From positions 1 through 11,786 of the forward strand of contig JANRIR010000065.1 of NCBI GenBank assembly GCA_033764725.1: a stretch of 11,786 nt of DNA. The letters run 5' to 3'. How positions within the stretch are numbered: the stretch's first letter is position 1; every line of letters begins with the position of its first letter. The position numbers were made by a program, and so were the translations under genes. The notes below the pieces were generated by a model. The model had not been told where the DNA came from, did no database searches, and saw only the letters and a program-made list of their open reading frames with translations. Below, piece by piece: positions 1 to 8,900 of the stretch. Source of the stretch: RI-43 sp033764725 (GTDB taxonomy: Bacteria; Pseudomonadota; Alphaproteobacteria; Caulobacterales; Aquidulcibacteraceae).

Positions 1-1614
1 CCCAAGCAAGACCAGATTTTCAAAGTTCGCACCGAGGGTCGCCGACAGGTACGAATATAGATTGTCGACGCCGCCGCCGGCTTGTTCCTGAAGTTCATCC
101 GAGGTGTCGCTGATGACATAGGTGTCGTCGCCGGCTCCGCCCATAAGCGTGTCGATGCCTCCGCCGCCATCGAGATAGTCGTTTGCATCGCCGCCCTGAA
201 GAACATCGTTTCCGTCGCCGCCTGTAAGTGCGTCGGCCCCAGCATCGCCGATGAGAGTGTCGTCGCCGCCCCCTCCGGTGATGAAATCGGCGCCGCCGAG
301 TCCGCGCAGGACATTGCCGCCGCCGTCGCCGAGAAGCGAATCGCCGAGCGTCGAGCCTTCGACCGCTTCAATCGATGTGAAACTATCGCCCGCCGCCTCG
401 CCGGTGTTCTGCGCCAAAGCGCCGAGATTGACCGTCACGCCCGCCGCAGCCGTCGCATAAGACGCCGTGTCGAAACCCGCGCCGCCGTCGAGCGCGTCGG
501 CGCCGGAACCGCCGATGAGGATGTCATCGCCGCCGGAGCCGTTGAGCTGATCGTCTCCGCCAGCGCCGCTCAATCGATTTGCGCCGCCATTGCCGGAGAG
601 CGTGTCGTTCGACGAGGCACCGATGAGCGCTTCGATCTCGGTGAGCGTGTCGACGTCGCCCGTCGCCACGGTTTGCGCCGTCGTGACCGCGAGGCTGACG
701 GCCACAGGCCCTGTCGCATAGGCGTAGCTGGCCGTATCGAAGCCGTCGCCGCCGATCAGCGCATCATTGTCGCGCCCGCCCTCGAGCGTATCGTCGCCAC
801 CACGGCCGTTCAGTTCGTCGTCGCCGTCGCCGCCGCGCAGCAAATTGTTTGCGCCATCCCAACGTATGACATCCCCAAATGTCGACCCGATCACGTTCTC
901 TATTTCTTCGAAGACAACGGCCTTTGCCACGCCTGTCGAAGAAACCTGACCATAGGGATCGCCTGGATCATCTATTGTAATCCCATTTGATGCTTCTGAA
1001 AAATCAGCCGTATCAATCCCTTGGCCCCCATACAGCGTCCGGCCAAATCGCCCATCGTTAACGTATAGACGAAAGACGTCGTCGCCAGCTTCCCCGAAGA
1101 GAGCGCCTTGAACACCTCTATTGTCATTAAAAGTGTCATCGCCAGCGCCTGCCCAGAAATTCGTTTGACCTTGGAAATTTATGGTATCGCCCCTGCTGGT
1201 GAGGAGCGTTGGGTTGGTAATGAATTGCTCCACGGATGCGTTAATCGCGCTGAGGTCAACGAGGCCATCGACTGGTGATTCAGGAGTTGGTGGCCGACCA
1301 AAGACAAGCACTGGACCAGGTCCTACTTCAATGGACCGAACAGCTCCTGAGGGAGGTGCATCGACTCCCGTCGATCCATATGTGAACGTGCCCACTGGAA
1401 AAAAGGTGACGCTGAGTACGGATTGATCTGGGTCCGTGCTGGAGGTGAACGTGACCGTCCATGACGAGGAAGAGCCGCCAACTTGAACCGCGCCCGCTCC
1501 GATGGGGAGGGTCCCTGTGTCGAGCCATAGCCTTAGGACATACAAAAAATTGAAACTGTCCTCCTCTGCGGCATTGAACGTTGTGCCATTTTGAAAAACA
1601 CTCACCGTAGGCAT
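1..1614 (-). CDS. RTX-type calcium-binding repeat protein, partial (C-terminus beyond window edge)
   Basis: The frame is open from an ATG at 1614 to the window edge, giving 538 residues and no stop. The start is supported by GGAGT six bases upstream. Residues 1-150 form an N-terminal region I do not recognise, without a signal peptide. From about residue 155 the protein carries glycine/aspartate-rich nonapeptides of the GGxGxDxLx type (for example GGDGDDELN, GGSGADALDGG), the hallmark of RTX calcium-binding beta-rolls. These are organised in about three modules of 90 residues, each opening with G-(F/I)-D-T-A (residues 199, 291, 380). The last visible part, DDTYVISD followed by ENLVLLG, is typical of the C-terminal half of such proteins. 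RTX proteins normally leave the cell by a type I ABC exporter using an uncleaved C-terminal signal; neither lies in the window. It is the last visible gene of the cluster, 28 bases after the TIR gene. The substrate or activity is unknown. Confidence 0.93.
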   Translation of the reverse strand, partial: MPTVSVFQNGTTFNAAEEDSFNFLYVLRLWLDTGTLPIGAGAVQVGGSSSSWTVTFTSSTDPDQSVLSVTFFPVGTFTYGSTGVDAPPSGAVRSIEVGPGPVLVFGRPPTPESPVDGLVDLSAINASVEQFITNPTLLTSRGDTINFQGQTNFWAGAGDDTFNDNRGVQGALFGEAGDDVFRLYVNDGRFGRTLYGGQGIDTADFSEASNGITIDDPGDPYGQVSSTGVAKAVVFEEIENVIGSTFGDVIRWDGANNLLRGGDGDDELNGRGGDDTLEGGRDNDALIGGDGFDTASYAYATGPVAVSLAVTTAQTVATGDVDTLTEIEALIGASSNDTLSGNGGANRLSGAGGDDQLNGSGGDDILIGGSGADALDGGAGFDTASYATAAAGVTVNLGALAQNTGEAAGDSFTSIEAVEGSTLGDSLLGDGGGNVLRGLGGADFITGGGGDDTLIGDAGADALTGGDGNDVLQGGDANDYLDGGGGIDTLMGGAGDDTYVISDTSDELQEQAGGGVDNLYSYLSATLGANFENLVLLG

Positions 1615-1620
1615 TTTTCG

Positions 1621-1625
1621 ACTCC
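1621..1625 (-). promoter_or_regulatory. Ribosome binding site of the RTX gene
   Basis: GGAGT on the minus strand, six bases before the ATG at 1614. It lies in the 28-base gap after the TIR stop codon and fixes the start of the RTX gene. Confidence 0.65.
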
Positions 1626-1642
1626 ACAAGTCATCGCATCAA

Positions 1643-2749
1643 TCAGCGTGTTAGTACAACGTACTCCAACTCCCCGAACGCCGTGCCCGATCGCCCTGCG
1701 CTTTCAGCGGCCTTGGCGCCATCCAACGCCCATTGCGTCGTTTGCGCTGTCGGGATCACCGCGATTCCCCGCGTTCGGCGATTTTCCTCGATGACAGGCG
1801 CGAGGGCGCGTTCGGGGGGCAGGACGAGCGCGATAAGCCGCGAAGAACCGGCGGGCGCGGACGCCACGAACTCGAACCCATGTTCGGGAAGCGGAAGACG
1901 GAGCGTTTCTCCCTCCCTGACCAACAGGTCAGCGCTCGCGCGCGTCAGCCCGTTCGGAAAAATTTGCGTCTGAACGCCGCTCGACGCCTGGTCTATAAGA
2001 ATGAGGCGTCCGGCGACCGGCGATGTAATGGCGATCTGCACGGCTTCGCCGACAAACACCTGTCCGACATCGCAGATCGCTTGCGGCGGCGGCTTGCACA
2101 ACGTCACCTGCGCCGCTGAAGCGCCTTGTCGCAAGGCCGTGAACGCCGGAGAACCATCACCGCCGCTCTCGACCGCGTGTTTGGGCGCAGCCCCACTGTC
2201 GCTTGGCGGCGCCACGGCGTTTTCGAGCGGCGCCGGCGGCGTCTGACGCACGATGACTGCTGCGGCGATGATGAGCGCAATAGTCGCCGCAGCGCCGAGC
2301 AGAACGGTTCGTTGCATACGGGGCGCGCGCGGCGCGGCGCCTGCCGTGTCTTGCAGCAGCGCGCCGCCGCCCAGGATCGCGCCGACATCTGCGATGAGAC
2401 GCCGCCAGCGCGGGTCCTGCTCGTCGCCAGTCCAAGAGATCAAGTCGATGGTGTGCAGCTTGTTGTGCGGCAGGGGTGGGCGCACGTCGTCGATGCGCAC
2501 GGGCAACAGCTTGCCAGCGCCTTCGTCCGCTTCAGCGCGCACCCATTGCGATTTCACGGATTGTTTCGACCAGATCGGCATGACGATTTTCGCTGCAGCG
2601 ATCTCGCGCTGAATGACTTCGCTATAGTCGTCGCCGCCGATGAGCGCGTGGTCCCACCACACCGCAAAGCCTGCAGCGCGCAGTCCGTCCGCGATGGCGC
2701 GAACCGCTTCGCGCTCATTGCTTTTGTAGGATATGAAGATGTCCGCCAC
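1643..2749 (-). CDS. TIR domain - transmembrane helix - DUF4384-like protein
   Basis: 368 residues from a GTG start. Residues 1-127 form a bacterial TIR domain: MADIFISYKS at the start, GFAVWWD (27-33) then IGGDDYSEVI, and S-x5-S-x-W-x3-E ending at Glu73, the position of the catalytic glutamate in TIR NAD-consuming enzymes. A single hydrophobic helix spans about 148-167. Three arginines just before it (141, 144, 147) favour the N-terminus in the cytoplasm, which would place the C-terminal half in the periplasm. Residues about 226-312 look like DUF4384 (VGQVFVGEAVQIAI, AGRLILIDQ, QIFPN, a late LIALVLPPE strand). Cys218 and Cys226 precede it and could form a disulfide. TIR domains either hydrolyse or rearrange NAD or act as adaptors; DUF4384 is an accessory domain often joined to caspase-like or kinase domains. 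I infer an inner-membrane sensor-effector. Enzymatic activity is not proven. Confidence 0.9.
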   Translation of the reverse strand: MADIFISYKSNEREAVRAIADGLRAAGFAVWWDHALIGGDDYSEVIQREIAAAKIVMPIWSKQSVKSQWVRAEADEGAGKLLPVRIDDVRPPLPHNKLHTIDLISWTGDEQDPRWRRLIADVGAILGGGALLQDTAGAAPRAPRMQRTVLLGAAATIALIIAAAVIVRQTPPAPLENAVAPPSDSGAAPKHAVESGGDGSPAFTALRQGASAAQVTLCKPPPQAICDVGQVFVGEAVQIAITSPVAGRLILIDQASSGVQTQIFPNGLTRASADLLVREGETLRLPLPEHGFEFVASAPAGSSRLIALVLPPERALAPVIEENRRTRGIAVIPTAQTTQWALDGAKAAESAGRSGTAFGELEYVVLTR

Positions 2750-2755
2750 GCAAGG

Positions 2756-2761
2756 CTCCCT
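2756..2761 (-). promoter_or_regulatory. Ribosome binding site deciding the GTG start of the TIR gene
   Basis: AGGGAG on the minus strand, six bases before GTG at 2749. Its first two bases are shared with the TAG stop of the CHAT gene. It favours the GTG over an in-frame ATG at 2773, which would overlap the CHAT gene by 14 bases, and it yields MADIFISY, the usual N-terminus of TIR proteins. Confidence 0.6.
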
Positions 2762-5700
2762 AAAGTCCGACATAGACGAACGGCGCCCAAAAAGCTGGAT
2801 GCGCACTCCACACATAGCCGCGATGGTCGCGCAATCTCGCGATCGCTTGCGCCTGCGCTTCGGGCATTTCAACGCCGCGGGCGTAGGCATCCATTGCGGT
2901 TGTCGAGAAGAGGAGCGCGGCTTCGGAGTCCAAGCGCCAATGCGTGCCGACGACGCCGCGCGCTCCCGCCAGCAGGAATGCCCGCGCCAATCCTGAAAAT
3001 CCTTCGCCATCGGGCGCGCCATCGGGGCCCGCCGTGTTGCAGGCGGACAGGAGGGCCACATCGGCGTCGAGCCGCCAGCGCGCGATTTCGCTCGCGCCGA
3101 GATACCCGTCATCGGCAGACGTCGTGGATGCGGGCGGGGTCAACAGAAGTCCCGGCTCTGCGCGCGCTTGCCACTCGCCGCTGAGGACGGCGTGCGTGGC
3201 GAAGCCGATGACGCGATAGCGGCTGAGCGCCAGCGCGCCAAGGCGCGTTTCGCTGGCCTCTGCGCCGAGCAGAAGGTCGCTCTCAGGCGCGCCGAAGGCG
3301 TCGGCGATGGTGCGCAGCTCCGTTCGCGTTTCGGGGAGGGACGAGACGGCGGCGATTGGATTGTCCTCGCGGCGGACGCCGGATGGGAGCGGCCTGACGC
3401 TTATTCCGCGCGATCCTCCCATACGCTGAGGCCCGAATTGCGCGGCCCCGACGCCAAGAAAGGCGCGATCGCCGCGCGATCGACCCGCCACGGCCCGAAG
3501 CGCCGGCAGAGCGCTCACGGATGGGAGCACAATGAGCGCGCGCTCGCCGCCGCCCAGCCAATCCAACGCCCGGTAGGCGTCTGGCGTTCGCGGCGCCGCC
3601 GCCGGCGCCGATCGCAACAGCGCGCCGAACGGCAGCGCCGACACCGCGCGATCCACCACGATCAGGAGGCGCGTCTTCCCTGCCAGCTCCGGCTCAATGA
3701 TGCGGAACAGCTTTTCGTAGAGCGCAAAGGCGGATTGGGTGCGAAACGGCGTGGGACGCGAGGAAGAACGCCAGGTATCGATCTCCAAGCCTGTGCGCAT
3801 GTCGCTGATGAGCCGCGACGCTTCGTCATTGGAGATCTGCAATTCATGGGCTGAGGCGCCGGCGTGGCGGACAACGATAGCCCAGCTTTGGTGTTGCCCG
3901 AGAATGAACACGATCATCGCTTCGCTGGGTCGCAACAGCGCTTGCGCCTCTCGAAGGGACAGCGGGCGCATGGAGGACAGCCTCGCGAAATCTCGGTGTT
4001 CCGCGGCAATGCGTGCGTCGAGCGCGCGCAAATCCGCTTCCACCTGCGCAAGGTCCAGGAACAAGGCCCGTCTGACCGGCGACGCATCGCCATCGGTTAG
4101 GGATCCGCCAAGCCGGACGTCCGCGGCGCTCCACTGCGCCAAAAGTTCATCGCGTTGGGCGAGCAGCTGGGCGAGCGAAGCGTCGCCGCCCATGCGATCC
4201 GCGGCGCGGACGAGGGCGACGCCCGTGCGGCTCGTCAAGGCGAGCTGCGCGGCCAGAAATGCGCGCTCCGGCGTGGCGGCGGTTAGCCGCCCAATCGACA
4301 TTTGCAATTCGGATTCCAGGATCGTGCGTGCTTGACGCAATTCACGCTGCTCGTCGCTCGACAACGCATGAGCGCGCACCGCCAGTCGCGAATTGACGAT
4401 CGCCACGGCTTCCGCGCTGTTGACGAGCGCCGCCTCATGGGCGCCAGCACCCCATTCGGCGCGGGCGAGGAGCGCATGCGCGCGCGCCGCCGCGATTGTC
4501 GTCAACGCGCCCGCGCTGCGATAGGCCCGCAGGGCTTCCGCCAAGGGGCTGCGGGCGCCGTCAAAATCTCCCATATTGAGACGGGAGTGGCCGATTTCGA
4601 TCAAGCCGGGCGCAAGATCGACCGAGGCGGCGCCGGTGCTACGGGAGAACAGCGCATTGGAGTTTTGAAAGGCTGCAAGCGCGTCTGCGGCGGCGCCTTG
4701 GGCGCTGAGCGCCAGTCCAAGGGCGGCGTAGGCGTTGGCCCGGTCGCGATCTGTGCCAATATTTTGTGCCGTAAGAACGCCAAGACTTTCTCGGGCCAAG
4801 AGGGCGGCGCCGGCGCCGTCTCCGCGATCGACGCGCATAAGCGCGTGCTCAGAGGTCGCTCGCGCCGTTTGCACTGCGTTGGGCCCGTAGGATTGGGAAA
4901 ACAGGGCGCGCGCTTCCGCGAAGTAGCGCTCGCTCGCGTCGTAGTCGCCATCGAAACGCGCCGCAGTAGCCAGCCCATGCAGAACAGCGGCGCGTCGATG
5001 CGGCGTAGCCCACTCTCGAGAATCGTAGGCGTCCAACGCCCTAAGAAAGGCTTGCCGCGCAAGATCGGCTTCCCGGCGCATGAGGTGGATGTTTCCAGCT
5101 GCGACGGCGATCGACGCTCCAAGCAATGGCTGGCAATCGCCACTAGCGACGCTCTGCGCTTCGGCTTCGCGCAGCAAGCGCGCCGCGTTGGCCAAGTCCA
5201 ATCGATCCGCATGGCTTGCCGCGAGAACGGTCAACACTTCCGGCCTTGTGCGCACCGGCGCTGGGAGGGACACGAGGCTCTCGATCGACCCCAGCGCATC
5301 GCCGCTCGCGCGCAAGGTTTCAGCGCGTTGGATTAGGGCGTCGAGAGCCAAGCCCTGATAGCGCGGGTCGAGATCGCGTGCGGCGCGCAGCGCTTCCGAT
5401 GACAGCGCCAGAGCCGGTGCGAGATTGTTGCGATGCCGGTCAAGCTCGATTTGCAGAAGGTGTATCGCAATGAGTCGATCCGGCTGCCCTTGCGCGCGCG
5501 CAGTGATTTCCGCAGCGTGCAAGGCCGTGTCCGCTTCGGCGAAGCGCCCAGCGCGCATCAGCGCGGCGCCCTGATTGCCCTCCAGAACGGCGCGCTCGAT
5601 GGGCTGTGCGTTTGGCGCGCCGCGAATGAGAGCGACGGCTTCGTTGGCGTGGACGATTGCGTTTCCGAGCGCGCCGGCGCCCGCCAAGGCTTTGGCCAAG

Positions 5701-5939
5701 TCGTCAATGAAGAAGGCCAATTCGCGCGGACGCGCGGCGAGCTCTTGTCGTGCGCCCGGCAAAGCGGTTGCGAGAACGGATGCGGCTTGGTCATATCGGC
5801 ACTGCGCCGCGAGCGCGCGGGCCTCGGTGATATGGGACAACGCCGATGGCGTGGCGCGGCTGTGCGTTACTGCGAGCAGCGCGCAGGCGAACGCCGCCGC
5901 CGCTGCCGCCCGCCGAAGAAGGATTGCGGCGCCGCGCAT
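2760..5939 (-). CDS. Exported TPR-CHAT family cysteine peptidase
   Basis: 1059 residues. The N-terminus is a Sec-type signal peptide: RR at 9-10, an alanine/leucine-rich core, and a likely cleavage after SRA at residue 29. Residues about 34-550 are alpha-helical, alanine-rich TPR-like repeats; 560-655 is a helical, partly coiled-coil linker. The CHAT domain runs from about 660 to the end. It includes LLIVVDRAVSALPFGALL, the RVIGFATHAVLSG motif with His916, LLSACNTA with Cys967, and a late GARGVVGTHW segment, so the His/Cys dyad of CHAT peptidases (clan CD, related to caspases and separase) is intact. The best-known TPR-CHAT protein, Csx29 of the craspase system, is cytoplasmic; here the signal peptide argues for the periplasm. 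It starts one base after the FecR gene stop (TGAGATG), suggesting translational coupling. Its substrate is unknown; neighbouring FecR and DUF4384 proteins are candidates. Confidence 0.94.
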   Translation of the reverse strand: MRGAAILLRRAAAAAAFACALLAVTHSRATPSALSHITEARALAAQCRYDQAASVLATALPGARQELAARPRELAFFIDDLAKALAGAGALGNAIVHANEAVALIRGAPNAQPIERAVLEGNQGAALMRAGRFAEADTALHAAEITARAQGQPDRLIAIHLLQIELDRHRNNLAPALALSSEALRAARDLDPRYQGLALDALIQRAETLRASGDALGSIESLVSLPAPVRTRPEVLTVLAASHADRLDLANAARLLREAEAQSVASGDCQPLLGASIAVAAGNIHLMRREADLARQAFLRALDAYDSREWATPHRRAAVLHGLATAARFDGDYDASERYFAEARALFSQSYGPNAVQTARATSEHALMRVDRGDGAGAALLARESLGVLTAQNIGTDRDRANAYAALGLALSAQGAAADALAAFQNSNALFSRSTGAASVDLAPGLIEIGHSRLNMGDFDGARSPLAEALRAYRSAGALTTIAAARAHALLARAEWGAGAHEAALVNSAEAVAIVNSRLAVRAHALSSDEQRELRQARTILESELQMSIGRLTAATPERAFLAAQLALTSRTGVALVRAADRMGGDASLAQLLAQRDELLAQWSAADVRLGGSLTDGDASPVRRALFLDLAQVEADLRALDARIAAEHRDFARLSSMRPLSLREAQALLRPSEAMIVFILGQHQSWAIVVRHAGASAHELQISNDEASRLISDMRTGLEIDTWRSSSRPTPFRTQSAFALYEKLFRIIEPELAGKTRLLIVVDRAVSALPFGALLRSAPAAAPRTPDAYRALDWLGGGERALIVLPSVSALPALRAVAGRSRGDRAFLGVGAAQFGPQRMGGSRGISVRPLPSGVRREDNPIAAVSSLPETRTELRTIADAFGAPESDLLLGAEASETRLGALALSRYRVIGFATHAVLSGEWQARAEPGLLLTPPASTTSADDGYLGASEIARWRLDADVALLSACNTAGPDGAPDGEGFSGLARAFLLAGARGVVGTHWRLDSEAALLFSTTAMDAYARGVEMPEAQAQAIARLRDHRGYVWSAHPAFWAPFVYVGL

Positions 5940-5940
5940 C

Positions 5941-8900
5941 TCACGGCGACGGTGCGATGTCGCCGCCGAAGGTTCCGACAGCGGAGTAGGGCGCAGACGA
6001 GGGAAGATTCTGGATGGCGAATTGACCGACGCTTCCGCCGGGAAGAGCGTTCGGCGTCAAGCCGACGAGAACGCCATTGACCACGCCGTAGCGGTCGCCG
6101 TTCGCTGCACCGAGGTAGCCGCCATAGCGCAAGTCTGTCGCCAAATCATCGAAGCGCAGCGAAGCGGCGCGATAATCTGACCCGTCGAACATCAAGTCCA
6201 TGGCGCCGGTGCGTGCGTCAAGGTTCCACGTTTGGGAAAAGGTTCCAACAACCATTCGGACCCCGTTCTGGTCGATGGCCGAACCGATCGCGTGGCCGGT
6301 GTAGCGCGCAGAACCGCGCAATTGGTATTGGCTGGGGGCGAGGATTTGGCCGGCGGCCCACGTCGCCAAATGGGCGTGCCTTGACTGTCCGCCCTCTGCG
6401 GGCAGGTCGCCGAAGAAATAGCCCCAGTGCACATAGTCGTAGTGCGCGATGTCTTCAGTCGCGTCCGTCGTCGCGGAAGCGCCGGAAACAAGTGCGAGCG
6501 CATGTTCGGCGTCGCCGCGAGAAGCGGCGCCGAAGATGGCGGCGGCGCCGCGTGCGTCCTGGATCGCCGCGCTCGGACCGCTGTCCGTCGTCAATCCGCC
6601 CAATGCGATTGCATCGCGTTCATCGGCATCGCCGACGCGCAAAAGCGCCTGCGCGGCAACGCGATTCAAGCCGGTGTCGACCTCAATCGACAATCCCCGA
6701 GGGTCATTGTTGTCCCCGCCCGAGTCGAATGCAGACACCGTCACGGCGCCGGTTGCGTCTTCGATCTCCAGCAAGCCCTGCAGGTACCCGCCATACAGGG
6801 TCCTTTGTGGCGTCGCATCAGTGCGGTAGTCGCTGCCGATCGCGACGCGGAGCAGCCCGTATTGCGCGGTTTCGCGGGACCCGAGCGCGCGCGTGACGCC
6901 GCCGCTGAAGGCCGACGCGCCGGTGAGATCGTCATCGGGCGGCGGCAACGTCGAGGCTACGTTTTCCAGAACCAGATAACTCGCGGCGCCGCTGCGCGCG
7001 CCGTCGCCGCCCCAGTCGCCGCCGCCGCCGAACGCGGTGTTCGTGAGCGGGCTGCGCAATGTCGTCGACGCCGCGCCCGGCGCGCGCGAGGTGCCGATCG
7101 TGCGTCCAAGCACAATCGCCGATCCGGCGCCGGGAGCGCTTTCGGCATAGCGAATTGATCCCAGCGTCAGGGCGGCTGCAGTGAGCGCTCCAGTTGCGCT
7201 CCATCCGAGGTCGAAATGCAGAAAAGCGTTCTGCGCATTGGCGGGGCCATTGAGCGAGGTGGCGACGAGCAACGGCGAGGCGGCGTATCCGCCTGCTCCG
7301 TAAGCGGCGGCATCGCCGGGCGCGAAGGCGCGCATGCCGGCGCCGGAGAGCCCGCCTGTCGAGAGCCCTCCAGGCCCTGTCAAACTGCTGTAAAGCGAAT
7401 AGGCGTCGATCGTGTCGCCTCCCGTCTGCGCGGCTGAGAGCCCGCCTGTTGCAAAGAGAAACGCGCCGACGTCGCCGTTGGGGGGAGGCGCTTGGATCAT
7501 CAAAAAATGATCGGCGGCGCGCAAGACGCCATTCCCGTCGGCGTCATCGATGTCGAAGCCTGCTTGCAGCACATCGACTGCAACCGCGTTGGACCTGATG
7601 TCGGAAGAGATTCCTGTGTTGCCGATTCCGCCTGAAGCCGTCGACGGCGACAAGCCTGGCGCAACGAAAAATCCCGTGGCGGGCACGCTGGCTTGCAATA
7701 CGCCCGAGCGCGCGCCGCGCAATGTCTCCCGCGGCAGGCTCAAAATTTGATTGGTCGCCGTCAGGTTTGACGTTTGCGGCGCGCCGGGAATGAACGTCGC
7801 GCGGCCCGAAACCGATCCAAGAACCAGGCGCAGATCGTCGCTGTCCTGCAGCACGCTGCGGATAAGCGCCGCCAATTCTGCGCAGCCTGCACTCTCGCAC
7901 AATACAGGCGGGGTCTGCGGATCGCCGTCGGCGTTCTGGATCAATCCGATGCGCGTCAAAGCCTCGCGCACATCGGCGTCGTCGTAAGGCGGGACAAGTC
8001 CGGAAAAGGTGGCGATTGGGCTCTGCGACAAGGCGATCGGCGCCGAGATCACATAGCTGAGCGAAGCGTTTCCATCCGTGCGACCATAACTGGGCCCGAT
8101 GCCGCCGGAATAATGGTACGTCGATCCGGAGGCGACAATACGATTGGTTGTCCGCGGCTGCGCCAATCCCGGCGGCGCGGTCGCGCCGAAGTCCCGCGCC
8201 AAAACCCCGCCGGCGAGGGTGATCGGCTGCGCGGTCGATGCGCCCAACAGTGCGGTGAATTGGGCGTTTCCGGACAGGTTTTGATTGGCGATGTCGACAA
8301 AGCTTCGAGCCGAAGCGCCCAGAACGATTTCGCCGCCCGACAATTGCGTCAAGGCGGTGCGATCGAGCGGCGGCGGCGCGGGCGCTTGACCCAGAACTCT
8401 GTTGTCGTCGACCGCCGCATAATCGCGTGCGCCGCTGGCTCCAGGTTGCGGCGACGTGCGCCCGGCTCGCGGAACGCCGAAGCGATCGAGGTCGGCGTAC
8501 ACGGTGGACCTGTCGCGCGTACGGACAACGCCCACGTCGGCGTTGGGGCCCCAAAATATTTCGGTGTTCGGACGCTCGACGGAGACCGTTCGCTCTCCGT
8601 GCCTCATCAGCAAAGGACCGCCATAGAGCAACGTGGCGCGCAGCGCATCGCCCTCTCGGGTGATGATTGCGGCGCCCGCGGCCAGCTCGACGATGCCGCC
8701 GTCGAAGCTCGTGGCAACGCCGCTGGAGGCGAGAGGCGCAAATACTCTCAGCGCGCCGTGCACCAGATGCGTACGGGGGCTCGGCGCAGCGGCGACATTG
8801 TCGACATACTCGACGCGCGCCTGGGTGCGCTCGGCGAGCAAGATCGATGCGCCGTTTGCCGACGCAACTTCCACGGTTTCGGCTTCTGCGGTGGATAGCG

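Noticed and set aside
120..860. Repetitive DNA that might be read as a CRISPR or satellite array
   Set aside because: The periodicity is codon-based, imperfect and explained by RTX nonapeptides; there are no identical repeats with unique spacers.
82..990. Long plus-strand open frame (302 residues) opposite the RTX gene
   Set aside because: It is the antisense of the glycine/aspartate repeats (GGC and GAC codons read in reverse give Ala, Val and Ile); the minus-strand frame has the RTX motifs and a ribosome site.
1328..1627. Minus-strand 99-residue frame beginning near the RTX start
   Set aside because: It is out of frame with the RTX gene, and its arginine- and histidine-rich product has no recognisable features.
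2750..3112. Extended start for the TIR protein at 3112
   Set aside because: The extra residues lie wholly within the CHAT gene in another frame and do not look like protein; GTG at 2749 has a good ribosome site and gives a canonical TIR start.
2126..3184. Plus-strand 352-residue frame across the TIR and CHAT genes
   Set aside because: Arginine-rich shadow of the two minus-strand genes; no domain and no ribosome site.
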